Origin: Myxococcus llanfairpwllgwyngyllgogerychwyrndrobwllllantysiliogogogochensis
Lineage (GTDB): Bacteria; Myxococcota; Myxococcia; Myxococcales; Myxococcaceae
Length of the DNA: 46,459 bases
Direction: 5' to 3'
NCBI RefSeq assembly: GCF_006636215.1
Contig: NZ_VIFM01000068.1
Span: forward strand, 1 to 46,459
The translations under genes and the position numbers were made by a program. How positions within the stretch are numbered: position 1 is the stretch's first letter; each line of letters starts with the position of its first letter. Shown here in pieces: positions 13,089-21,651 of the stretch. The notes beneath the pieces were generated by a model. The model was not told the origin of the DNA, ran no database searches, and saw nothing but the letters and a program-made list of their open reading frames with translations.

Positions 13089-16000
13089 TCAGGGCCGAAT
13101 CCGCGTGCGGATGGCAACCGGGTGGGGGTACCACCGCCAGATTTCAGCCCCGTTTGCGCGCGAGAGATAGAAGGTCCCAAAGGAATTCGACCACTTCACG
13201 TCGTGGTAGCTGAATGGAGGCGCGGTCTTGTTGTCCATGTCTTGCGAGTTGCCGGGATGGGTGTGGTACCCGCCAATCGACTTGGTTCCTTCAGGACAAG
13301 GTGCATCCTGGGGATACACGGTTTTAAGGTCGTCGGGATTGGTGCTGCATACAGGGTCCGTCGCGAAGACCCCGCCATCCTCACGGAGGCAGAGCATTCC
13401 TCCATATTCCATCTGGTACAACTCAGCGGAGGGATGGATGAACTCCAGCGCGTCAATCGCGGCGCGGTCTCGAAGTTCCTGCATCGTGCCGCCCCGGAAG
13501 ATTTCTCCAGGTACCAGTCCCGTCGGATCGTCAAGCATGACGGGATTGTTCAGCGCATACGCATACGCGGGGAACGCGATGGGCGCGGCGCCCAGCAGCG
13601 GCTCCGGGTCCATGTACCTGCCGAGCTCCGGCTCGTAGTAGCGGTGGCCGTTCGCGAAGAAGTCCGTTTCGATGTCGTGATACTGGCCGCGGAACCGCAA
13701 GGGCACCCAGAACGGTGTCGCTCCCTGCTGGAACCGCCGGTACTCGGTGCCCTTGAGCACCACGCCTCGCGATGGCTCGGAGGGGCACGTACAGCCCAGC
13801 CCCGCTCCCGCATCGCCGCCGCAGGTCGCGCTGTCGCACGTCGCGTTGGACACGAACTGGATGGACAGCGACCCGGACGAAGGCTCGACCCAGTCGCTCC
13901 AGAACTTCCCTGGCTTCTTGCCGGAGATGGCCCCGGACAACGCGGCGTGCGTCACGGAGTCCTCGAGCCGCACGAAGTCCTGCGTCGGCTCGGTCTCCAC
14001 GAGGTTGAAGAGCACGCGCTGCTGGAGTCGGAGCTGCGAGCTGCGCGTGGGCTGCTCGAAGCGCTTGAGCTCCACGTTCAGGCTGTCGGCATAGGGATTG
14101 GTGGAGCCCGCGACCTGCTTGACGCGGTTGACGTGCCCGAACGGGTCGTACTCGCCGACGCCCGTGACGCGGCGCGAGTCATCCAGCATGACCACGGGCA
14201 TGCCGGAGCGTTCGGTGACGAGGAAGTAGAGTCCGCATGCGGCGGGTTCACCCGCGCGAGTGCAGTCCGCCGAGTCATCCGCCTGCCGGGCCCACGTCGT
14301 GGAGAACTTCCCGCGCAGCACCGCGACCGGCCTTCCTCCCAGCCAGACATAGTCGTCCTCGACGTAGTGTGTGGCTGACGTCACCAGGTCGTTCGGCGCG
14401 CTGTCGGACAGGAGCTGGTTCCCCAGGTCGTGGAAGTACTCCTCGCGTGCGCCCGTGGGGTGGACCTTGAGGCGGCGGCGGCCGTGGGCGTCGTAGAAGT
14501 AATTGTAGTACGCGCCCGAACTCAAATAGACCGCCTGGAAGGTGCCCTCCAGGAACCCGAGCCCCGTGTAGTACTGGGGATACATGTGCAGATACATCCC
14601 CGTGGGGCCGTCGCGCGCGGTGCTCTTGCGGTTGAAGCGGCCGTCTCCGTCGTAGAAGTACCACTCCTGAGCGAGCTGGCCCGGGTCGCTGTAGTGCACA
14701 CCCACCGCATCCGGCCCGTCCGTGGGCATGGCCCAGAAGACGAAGGAGTTCGCCACGCCATCGTCAGTGCTGGCGGTGCGGTTGCTGCGCCGGTCATACC
14801 CATAGGTCCGTGACGTGTATGCGCCACCCGTGGCCAGGGCGTTGCCAGGAGGCCGCGTGGCCCCTGTGAGCCGCAGCGTCCGGTCATACGAGTACAGCTC
14901 TGTTTGCGCCTCGGCGGAGTCGAGCACGCACGTGTCCATCCGGCTGAGTTGGTTCGCGGTCCAGGTAAAGGTGCGGTTGTAGATGTCTCCACTGCCCGAC
15001 CCGGGACTGAATGCGCCCGAGGAGACTCGCAAGGCCCGCCATCGGCCCGTGAGGTCGGACGCGCTCGCCGAGGGCGCGGGACGGGTGCAGGCGTCCGCCG
15101 ACGACGTGGGCGGACTCGAGGAGTCGTCACCCAGCATGTACTCGACGGAGCTGCTCGTGCCCGAGCCAGCATGGTGCATCTGGTAGCCGCGCAGTCCGCC
15201 GAAGGGTTCCCACGCCACGGTACTCACGATGCGGCGGGTCTGCCAGGTGGCGCCGTCATAGGTGCTGACATCCACGGCGGCCACTCGTTCCGCGTTCGCG
15301 CCCGTCCCATAGACATACGTCACGGTTCGCCCATGGGGATAGGTCAAGCGCGAGAGCCGCCCCACGGCGTCATACTCGTAGAACGTGTCGGGGTTGGCTT
15401 CCAGGCCCTGCGCGCAGCCGGTGGCAGTGGCGCGCACCCGCATCTCCCGCACGACGCGACCCGCGGCGTCGTATTGGAACCAGGTGCGTCCGAAGCTGTC
15501 CTGGCGAAACCGGAGCTTCCCGAGGCTGTTGAGCTGTGTGGCGCAACCGGCGGGTGGCGCTTCGTCGTCGTCATAGCCCAGCCTGTAGTGGAAGGAGCGG
15601 TAGTCGTCGCTCCAGTGCACGGATGACGCGGTCAGGGGCCTTGAGAGGAGGTCATGCTCGTAGCGGATGAATGCGCCCGCCCCGCGCATGGCTTCGGTCT
15701 GCCTCGCCACGACATTGCCACGCGCGTCATGTGCATGATGGACCGGCCCTCGTGCATTCGGCAGGAGGACGCTCACGAGCCGGCCGAAGTCGTCGAACTG
15801 GTACGTGGAGGAGCCTCCACACGACGTCGGGTCCGTGCTCGAGCAGCCCATCCGCACGCTGCTGACATTGCCGTGGACGTCATAGTCATACGTCGAATGC
15901 TGCTCGACGCCCGGCGTGGGCAGCTCCGACACGCGCGTCAGTCGGCTCAGGTTGTCATAGGCGAGCGCCGTGCACGCCGGAGACACCGCGTTGCCGTCCT

Positions 16001-19000
16001 TGCAGAAGTCCGGAGGCGTGTTGAACGCGTCGCCCGTCGCGACCAGGTTGTTCCTGACGTCGAAGGCGGAGGTGGCGGAGAAGCTCCCAGGTCCGGTTCC
16101 CCAGCGGGTGAAGGTGGGGCGGAGGTGGGGATCTGGATGATGGGATACGGTCCTGCGCGTCTCCTCCGTGCCTTGCCCGCGCGAGCGCAGCGTCTCCGTC
16201 TTCAGCGCGCCATGGGGCCAGTACTCCAGCACTCGCATTTCGCTCCAGTCGACGCCCGCCGCGTCCGATGCCACCGCCTCCCACTGAAGCACGGACGTGA
16301 GCTCTCCCTGCGCGCAGCCCTGGCCGGCGGGGGTGTTCTTCCGGTAGCAGCTCACCGTGTAGGCCCCGGACGGGTGATGCACGGCGAGCTGTCTGGCGCC
16401 GTCATACTGATAGGTGGTCAACAACCCACCGCTCGTGGAGCGGGAGATGCGGCCCCCGATGTAGGCGATTCTCGTCACCTCGCCCTGGGGCGAGCGGACC
16501 TGTACCGGATTGCCTCGGCCGTCATACTCATCGTAGCGGGTCTCCAGGGTGGGGTGCCCCGCGCACGCCAGGGGCCCGCCATGGCGGATGAATTGGGAGA
16601 CCTTCTTCAACTTCCCGGCCTGGTTGCTGGGTTCGGCGGACGGTGGGCCGTAGTGGTGGTGCTGGGTGATGGGAAAGTCCGTGCCGGAGCAGTCGGTGGC
16701 CTCCGGGCTGGAGATCAAGCAGGGGCCGTGGATCTCCGCGAGCCGGGCCGTCCCCGAATCTGTCGCGCCCAGGCACCGGTGGTGGTTGAAGTAGAAGACG
16801 CCAATGTGCTGGAGCACCGGTGGGCTCCAGGTCCCGGTGGCCATGTCGAGTTGGTGCGTGTAGCCCGAGCGGATGACGGATTTGAGGAACCCCGTCGACG
16901 CGTCATGCCGTGTCCGAGTGATGACCTGCTCGCCTGGCTTGAAGGTAGAGGCCGCGACACTCACGCTCTCCGTGACGGGCTGCCATGCCTGGTCCGCCGG
17001 GAGCGGTGAGTTGGAGTAGATGAAGTTCGTCGTCGCCCCTGCGACGCCACCATCCCCCTGGTAGGTCTCTCCGAAGTTCTCCGTGACCTGGATGACCGGG
17101 CTAACGACACCCGGGACGGAGGCGACGCCTTCCTCCGCGAAGACGCGGTCTCGCCGGACGTAGCTCTGGGCCTTGTTCCTCGTGCGTCGCAGGTAGAGGT
17201 TGCCGTCCTCTGGCTCGGCGTACTCGTACGCGAGGTAGCCCGAGGCGAAGCCTCGGCAGTCTCCGGACAGGCAGGTGTCGGACTGGGTTTCAAGGAGAGG
17301 GTGGGGAGAGTAGGGGCTCACCCGCGTGGAGAACCCCCGCGTGAACTGCACCGTGGTGCCCGACGAGTCACCGGAGCTCGCCGTCATTCCCTCGACGCTG
17401 GGGGGGACACAGGGCGTGCCGGCGTCCAGCCCCATGGGAGACGGGCCGCCGCAGTTGCCTGAGCCCGTGCTGAAGGCCATGGTGGTCGTGCCGCCCGCGC
17501 CAACGGCCTGCACCTTTCCGGCTTGATACGCATGGGTCGCGAGGACCTGCGAGTTGGCGGCGACGCCCCACTGGGTGCTGCCCGCGTCGGAGGTCGTGGT
17601 GTCACCGTAGGTCACCACGTCCCCCGTCTCCGGATACTCCACCTGCGCGAGGAGCCCCGCGCGCTGCACCGAGGGCAGGCTGGGGTGCGTGTAGTACTCG
17701 TAGCGCGCGACGACGTCCTCTTGCTGCCGCAGGAGGGGGTCGATCGCGTTGGGGTTTCTCGCCAGGGAGAGGCTGTCAATCACGCACTCGGTGGTGGGCT
17801 GGACGGAAGCGCGGACGAGCCGGTAGCGGAGGCGGACGCGCGCTCCCGTCTCGGTGGTGATGTCCCGCAGGTAGGGGACGCCGTTGCCCAGACTGCTCTG
17901 GCCAGGACAGGCGACAGGCTCGTCGTTCTCATCCCAGACGGAGGGGACCGCATATGTCAGCTCGAGGCGGACGCGCGGCGGAGAGGCGCTTGCTTCATCC
18001 TCGACTCGCGTCAGGAAGAAGTACTTCGTGCGGACGTACCAGGACTCCTCATGCGTCCACGGGGACTGATAGACGTAGCGCCCGTCCCCCGGCTTGATGA
18101 GCACGAAGTGGCTCCCCGTCCAGAGCAGGCTCGCGTTGGACCAGCGCGTGGTCTTTCGGGGAGAGGCGAAGCAGGGCGTGGTGCTGATGGTGCCGGGCGT
18201 GCAGGCCACGAACTCCAGGACGGAGCCCTCCGGGTCGCGCACCGCCCAGGTGCTCACGCCTCCAACCCAGCCCTGGGGCTGAACCATGCTGTACAGCCCA
18301 TGCCACCACCGCAGGGAACTCTTGCGCGTGGGGCTGGAGCCGAAGGGCTTCGCCACGAAGGGCTCATCCGCGTTGCCCAGCATGGACTGATAGGACCAGA
18401 AGTTGTCCGTGGAGACGTACTTCCGCACGAAGTTGAAGCCGCTGCCGGGCAGGCGGATGCCCAGGTCGGAGGCGCTGTAGCGCGTCGTGAAGTCCGAGAG
18501 GCTGACCGTGGGGCTCGACGTCGCCCCAATGGCCGACGCGGTGACTTGAGACGCCTTCGCGAGGCACGCGTTCGCGGTATCGGGGGTGGGCGAGGCTCCG
18601 GTTTCGTCGTCTTTTCCTCCGCTGGTGCTCCCTCCGATTTCGTCACGGTCTCCGCGCGGGTCTCGTGGCCCGTCCGAATGCTCGGGGGGCGGCACCGTCA
18701 GCGTCAGGCCGGGGCGACTGACGACGTGGCATGTGTAGCTGCTGCCCATGTCGGCGCTGGACGCCCAGCCACACTCCACGCGGTAGATGCTCGCGCTGAC
18801 ATTTCCTTCTTGCGGCGGACCAAAGCCGCCCTGCGCGGCGCTGCACACCGGGCCGGCGGAGCAGTAGGCACCTCCCCGGCTCTGGGCGCCCGTCGTGGGA
18901 TTGATGGTGGGTGCGAGTCCCTTGCAGGTGTTGCCGCACGCGTTGCTGTCATCGCACGAATCCCCTGGCGCGCACTCGAAGCGCAGGGAGTCTGTCTGCT

Positions 19001-19616
19001 CGCAGTGCATCGCGGCGCGGATGTAGCCCTCGGAGGCGCAGGGCAGGCTCGACACACAGCAGGCGTAGTCGCCTCCGGCTTGCGCGGCTCCAGTGGCTCC
19101 GAAGTTCGGGGCTTTCAGGCACCCTTCGGGACTCGCGCAACTGGTCTGCGAGTCCGTGCTGCCCAGGCAATAGCCCACCTTGGCCGTCAGTCCACAGCCG
19201 CAGGTCCACCGCACCAGCGCCCCCGCCGAATCGCGCTCGCAGTAGTCATAGGTCTTGGGTCCCGCGCACCCTTCTCCCTCGACACCATCCGCGTTCTCGT
19301 CGCAGCTGTTGCCACAGCTCTCGAAGTCCCACGGGGTGGCGGGCTGGCAGGTCCCCAGGTCCGTGCCATTGGACTCGCATCGTTGGGTTCCGCCCGCGCC
19401 GCAGGCCGTGCAGGGCTTGGGGGACATGTCTGGATTGCACTCGCTCCAGACTCCGCCCGTGGTGGTCTCGGGGTTGGGGACGCAGAGCCTCTCGCCGGGG
19501 CACATGCCCGACATGCACGAACTCGTCGAGCCCACGACGCAGGAGGGGGCCGCGTGGGCGAGCGAGACGGGGATGAGCAACAAGGCGCAAACGAAGGCGT
19601 GACTCAAGGTTGGCAT
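13089..19616 (-). CDS. Secreted RHS/YD-repeat protein with C-terminal JAMM (DUF4329-like) toxin-type domain
   Basis: 2175 residues from the ATG at 19616, which begins a good signal peptide (MPTLSHAFVCALLLIPVSLA); a TTG 12 codons earlier is less likely. Residues about 20-310 are Cys-rich, followed by a Gly/Asp/Ser linker (about 315-345). From about 380 on come RHS modules with many YD repeats (YDYDVHGNVSSV, YQFDDFGRLVSV, YEYDAVGRLSRLTY). The RHS-associated core is at 1977-2033 (HRYYEPELGRYMDPEP, YALNNPVMLDDPTG). RHS repeats normally build a shell around a variable C-terminal toxin. Here the last 142 residues carry E2070, H2118-T-H2120-P2121 (GGYHTHPGN), S2136 and D2139 (FSYHDV), the ligand pattern of JAB/JAMM zinc metallopeptidases and of DUF4329. 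A lipoprotein gene lies upstream and two duplicated small exported genes downstream. The toxin role is inferred; the domain order is seen directly. Confidence 0.88.
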   Translation of the reverse strand: MPTLSHAFVCALLLIPVSLAHAAPSCVVGSTSSCMSGMCPGERLCVPNPETTTGGVWSECNPDMSPKPCTACGAGGTQRCESNGTDLGTCQPATPWDFESCGNSCDENADGVEGEGCAGPKTYDYCERDSAGALVRWTCGCGLTAKVGYCLGSTDSQTSCASPEGCLKAPNFGATGAAQAGGDYACCVSSLPCASEGYIRAAMHCEQTDSLRFECAPGDSCDDSNACGNTCKGLAPTINPTTGAQSRGGAYCSAGPVCSAAQGGFGPPQEGNVSASIYRVECGWASSADMGSSYTCHVVSRPGLTLTVPPPEHSDGPRDPRGDRDEIGGSTSGGKDDETGASPTPDTANACLAKASQVTASAIGATSSPTVSLSDFTTRYSASDLGIRLPGSGFNFVRKYVSTDNFWSYQSMLGNADEPFVAKPFGSSPTRKSSLRWWHGLYSMVQPQGWVGGVSTWAVRDPEGSVLEFVACTPGTISTTPCFASPRKTTRWSNASLLWTGSHFVLIKPGDGRYVYQSPWTHEESWYVRTKYFFLTRVEDEASASPPRVRLELTYAVPSVWDENDEPVACPGQSSLGNGVPYLRDITTETGARVRLRYRLVRASVQPTTECVIDSLSLARNPNAIDPLLRQQEDVVARYEYYTHPSLPSVQRAGLLAQVEYPETGDVVTYGDTTTSDAGSTQWGVAANSQVLATHAYQAGKVQAVGAGGTTTMAFSTGSGNCGGPSPMGLDAGTPCVPPSVEGMTASSGDSSGTTVQFTRGFSTRVSPYSPHPLLETQSDTCLSGDCRGFASGYLAYEYAEPEDGNLYLRRTRNKAQSYVRRDRVFAEEGVASVPGVVSPVIQVTENFGETYQGDGGVAGATTNFIYSNSPLPADQAWQPVTESVSVAASTFKPGEQVITRTRHDASTGFLKSVIRSGYTHQLDMATGTWSPPVLQHIGVFYFNHHRCLGATDSGTARLAEIHGPCLISSPEATDCSGTDFPITQHHHYGPPSAEPSNQAGKLKKVSQFIRHGGPLACAGHPTLETRYDEYDGRGNPVQVRSPQGEVTRIAYIGGRISRSTSGGLLTTYQYDGARQLAVHHPSGAYTVSCYRKNTPAGQGCAQGELTSVLQWEAVASDAAGVDWSEMRVLEYWPHGALKTETLRSRGQGTEETRRTVSHHPDPHLRPTFTRWGTGPGSFSATSAFDVRNNLVATGDAFNTPPDFCKDGNAVSPACTALAYDNLSRLTRVSELPTPGVEQHSTYDYDVHGNVSSVRMGCSSTDPTSCGGSSTYQFDDFGRLVSVLLPNARGPVHHAHDARGNVVARQTEAMRGAGAFIRYEHDLLSRPLTASSVHWSDDYRSFHYRLGYDDDEAPPAGCATQLNSLGKLRFRQDSFGRTWFQYDAAGRVVREMRVRATATGCAQGLEANPDTFYEYDAVGRLSRLTYPHGRTVTYVYGTGANAERVAAVDVSTYDGATWQTRRIVSTVAWEPFGGLRGYQMHHAGSGTSSSVEYMLGDDSSSPPTSSADACTRPAPSASASDLTGRWRALRVSSGAFSPGSGSGDIYNRTFTWTANQLSRMDTCVLDSAEAQTELYSYDRTLRLTGATRPPGNALATGGAYTSRTYGYDRRSNRTASTDDGVANSFVFWAMPTDGPDAVGVHYSDPGQLAQEWYFYDGDGRFNRKSTARDGPTGMYLHMYPQYYTGLGFLEGTFQAVYLSSGAYYNYFYDAHGRRRLKVHPTGAREEYFHDLGNQLLSDSAPNDLVTSATHYVEDDYVWLGGRPVAVLRGKFSTTWARQADDSADCTRAGEPAACGLYFLVTERSGMPVVMLDDSRRVTGVGEYDPFGHVNRVKQVAGSTNPYADSLNVELKRFEQPTRSSQLRLQQRVLFNLVETEPTQDFVRLEDSVTHAALSGAISGKKPGKFWSDWVEPSSGSLSIQFVSNATCDSATCGGDAGAGLGCTCPSEPSRGVVLKGTEYRRFQQGATPFWVPLRFRGQYHDIETDFFANGHRYYEPELGRYMDPEPLLGAAPIAFPAYAYALNNPVMLDDPTGLVPGEIFRGGTMQELRDRAAIDALEFIHPSAELYQMEYGGMLCLREDGGVFATDPVCSTNPDDLKTVYPQDAPCPEGTKSIGGYHTHPGNSQDMDNKTAPPFSYHDVKWSNSFGTFYLSRANGAEIWRWYPHPVAIRTRIRP

Positions 19617-19693
19617 GGACGAGCGTCGGGGCAGACGGGTCGAAAGGTGCAAGGCTCACGGGGGGCTCGACGCCTCCCCGGGGAGAAGACGTG

Positions 19694-20071
19694 TCAGCGC
19701 GGCTCGGCCGCCGCGCCAGTCCATCCCTCGGGGGGCACGCACAGCTCGCCACCCTTCGTCGGGAAGACCTGTCCGCAGCGCCAGTCCTGCGGGCACTGGG
19801 CGTCACTCTCGCATCGTTGCGTGCAGAAGTAGCCGACGCCGGGCTCGGGTCGGGTGTGCAGACAGATATCCGAAATACAGGCGGTGCCGTGCCCACTGTC
19901 GCAGCTCTCCCCCACCTGCTTCGAGGGACTGGACGCCTGGATGGGGCGGCGCTCGGAGAAGACCTCGCCACTGGGGGGCAAGGATGCGGCGGGCTCTCGG
20001 GCTTCACATGCCGCGAGGAGCAGAAAACTGGCGACGAACGCTCGGCGCCAGAACAGGGGTCTTGTTCTCAT
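19694..20071 (-). CDS. Small Cys-rich lipoprotein upstream of the RHS gene
   Basis: 125 residues. The lipobox LAAC (Cys22) after a basic start and hydrophobic core marks a lipoprotein. The mature part has seven further Cys in patterns such as GESCDSGHGTACISDICL and CTQRCESDAQCPQDWRCG, a disulfide-knot style common in myxobacterial surface proteins. The start of the RHS protein downstream is also Cys-rich, and the gap to it is 77 bases on the same strand, so the two may be co-expressed and possibly interact (inference). No family name recognised. Confidence 0.72.
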   Translation of the reverse strand: MRTRPLFWRRAFVASFLLLAACEAREPAASLPPSGEVFSERRPIQASSPSKQVGESCDSGHGTACISDICLHTRPEPGVGYFCTQRCESDAQCPQDWRCGQVFPTKGGELCVPPEGWTGAAAEPR

Positions 20072-20081
20072 GATGGGGGCA

Positions 20082-20102
20082 GGGCAGGAGGCGGGCCTGC
20101 CC
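20082..20102 (-). promoter_or_regulatory. hairpin in the leader of the lipoprotein/RHS genes
   Basis: GGGCAGG (20082-20088) and CCTGCCC (20096-20102) form a perfect 7-bp stem with a 7-base loop. It ends 10 bases before the lipoprotein ATG, where the ribosome site should be; no clear Shine-Dalgarno is visible. It could dampen translation or be chance in GC-rich DNA. Confidence 0.25.
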
Positions 20103-20172
20103 TAGCACAGGCGCCTGGTCTCGTCCGAGGCCATTCGAGCGAGGAGCCGTGCCCCGTGGGCTCCGCGTCAGC

Positions 20173-20841
20173 TCAGGGCGTCGCCTTGGGCGCCTTGCCC
20201 CAGTTGCCGTCCTTGAAGATGCGCACGCCCCGGCCGCCGCCGCCGCCAATCATGCCGGGCACGGTGGCCTGGATGGGCTTGCCACCGGGTGGCTGATAGA
20301 CGACCCGCGCCTTGCGCGCGGACGGAATGGACGCGTGGGTGGTGTCGATCAACAGGTAGACCGTCTTACCGTCGGACTGGATGCGGTCGGTGTCGTGCTT
20401 GTGGCTGAGCTCGGCCAGCAACTCGCCGTCATCCACGGTGCTCGCCTCGCTGCCCAGCAGTCGTACCTTCACTCGCAACCACGTCTGGGCACTGCCGCCG
20501 CCCCCGGACGCATAGTCGCGCACGCCCTGGATGATGACGGCCAGGTCGGCGCCGTTGCCCGGGGCCCCCTGCGCGAGCCGCAGCCCCGTCTGCTTGCTGG
20601 AGTCCGTGTCGATCAACAACGTGGCGTTGGAGCAGCGGCTCTTGCACTCCTCGCCCCAGGGGTCCTTGTCGAAGCGCAGCCGCATGGCGAAGTCGCTGCC
20701 CTGCGGCGCGATGACGGCGTCGACGATGACCGGACGCTCCCCGTCCGCGGGCGCGGTGTACTTGAAGGTGGACCGTTCCTTGGCGACGACGCTCGAGCCG
20801 GCGAGGAGGGTGCAGACGAGCAACGGCAGAGAGCGCTTCAC
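20173..20841 (-). CDS. Exported protein of unknown function
   Basis: 222 residues from the GTG at 20841, chosen because GGAGG lies about 10 bases upstream and a signal peptide begins there (VKRSLPLLVCTLLAGSSVVA). The open frame continues far upstream but would cross the divergent hydrolase gene. The mature part is beta-rich, with two Cys (EECKSRCSN) and a segment resembling a carbohydrate-binding or jelly-roll-like sandwich (DAVIAPQGSDFAMRLRFD, ATLLIDTDSSKQTGL). A Gly-rich loop (GMIGGGGGRGVRIF) lies near the C-terminus. I do not recognise the family. It is divergent from the MBL-fold gene, 96 bases apart. Confidence 0.72.
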   Translation of the reverse strand: MKRSLPLLVCTLLAGSSVVAKERSTFKYTAPADGERPVIVDAVIAPQGSDFAMRLRFDKDPWGEECKSRCSNATLLIDTDSSKQTGLRLAQGAPGNGADLAVIIQGVRDYASGGGGSAQTWLRVKVRLLGSEASTVDDGELLAELSHKHDTDRIQSDGKTVYLLIDTTHASIPSARKARVVYQPPGGKPIQATVPGMIGGGGGRGVRIFKDGNWGKAPKATP

Positions 20842-20937
20842 GGTGGGTGGACCTCCGAGAAAAAGACGCCCATTCAAGAGGGAAGAGGCCGTGGCGGCAA
20901 GTCTCAAGCGGTAGAGTCTTCCCGGGAGGTATGAGAG

Positions 20938-21594
20938 ATGCGAATTCCCTACGTGCGTCAGCTCAAGCTGGGGCCCATGGACAACTTCGTCTACCTGGTC
21001 GGCGCGGCGGACTCTCCCGACGTCGTGGTGGTGGACCCGGCGTGGGATGTGGAGGCGATTGAGCGCGCGGTGGCGCAGGACGGCAAGCGCCTGGCCGGAG
21101 CCTTCGTCTCGCACTGCCACTTCGACCACATCAACGGTCTGCCGGATTTGCTGTCGCGGCATGACGTGCCCGTCTACGCGCAGCGCGCGGAGGTGGAGTT
21201 CTCCGCGGAGTTGCGCGAACTGAAGGACGCGCTGCGTCCGCTGGGGCCCGGGGACGCGGTGCCCGTGGGCGCCGAGGTCTTCCAGGCACTGCACACGCCA
21301 GGGCACACGCCGGGCTCCCACTGCCTGCTGGCCGGTGACGCGCTCGTGTCCGGGGACACGCTGTTCATCAACGGCTGCGGCCGGTGCGACATGAACGGGG
21401 GAGACCCGGAGGCGATGTACCGCTCACTGTCTCAGGTGCTGCTCAAGGTCCCGGACTCGACGCGGCTGTTGCCAGGGCACGACTACGCGGACGTGCCGGT
21501 GGCTCCCCTGGGTGACGTGCGTCAGAAGAACCCGTACTTCGCCTTCCCCGACGTGGCGTCGTTCGTCGCGTTCCGAATGCGCCCCCGGAAGTGA
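20938..21594 (+). CDS. MBL-fold metallo-hydrolase (glyoxalase II / persulfide dioxygenase-like)
   Basis: 218 residues; the ATG at 20938 follows GGGAGG by about 9 bases. The metal ligands of the metallo-beta-lactamase fold are present: HCHFDH (H59, H61, D63, H64), H123 in HTPGHTPGS, D140 in SGDTLF and H181 in PGHDY. The GDTLFINGCGRCDM block is close to GDTLFIGGCGRTDF of hydroxyacylglutathione hydrolases and ETHE1-like enzymes, so a thioester or persulfide substrate is likely, but the choice between them cannot be made by eye. Cytoplasmic: no signal peptide. It ends 57 bases from a convergent gene, with a strong hairpin between. Confidence 0.88.
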   Translation: MRIPYVRQLKLGPMDNFVYLVGAADSPDVVVVDPAWDVEAIERAVAQDGKRLAGAFVSHCHFDHINGLPDLLSRHDVPVYAQRAEVEFSAELRELKDALRPLGPGDAVPVGAEVFQALHTPGHTPGSHCLLAGDALVSGDTLFINGCGRCDMNGGDPEAMYRSLSQVLLKVPDSTRLLPGHDYADVPVAPLGDVRQKNPYFAFPDVASFVAFRMRPRK

Positions 21595-21609
21595 GCACTC
21601 CGTGAAGCG

Positions 21610-21638
21610 GGACCGGAGGGGACACGGCCCTCCGGTCC
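21610..21638. terminator. bidirectional terminator-like hairpin
   Basis: GGACCGGAGGG (21610-21620) and CCCTCCGGTCC (21628-21638) form a perfect 11-bp stem with a 7-base loop, sitting between the converging ends of the MBL-fold gene and the alpha/beta-hydrolase gene. There is no T tract. A close relative of this hairpin occurs at 23729-23757. Confidence 0.6.
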
Positions 21639-21651
21639 GCTCCGGTGCCGA

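Noticed and set aside
13196..13534. A 112-codon minus-strand frame at the RHS C-terminus
   Set aside because: Offset frame of the RHS gene, first suspected to be a separate toxin fragment; the RHS frame carries the JAMM motif without a break.
17523..19832. A 769-codon plus-strand frame
   Set aside because: Antisense to the Cys-rich N-terminal part of the RHS gene; low-complexity Arg/Gly/Ala content.
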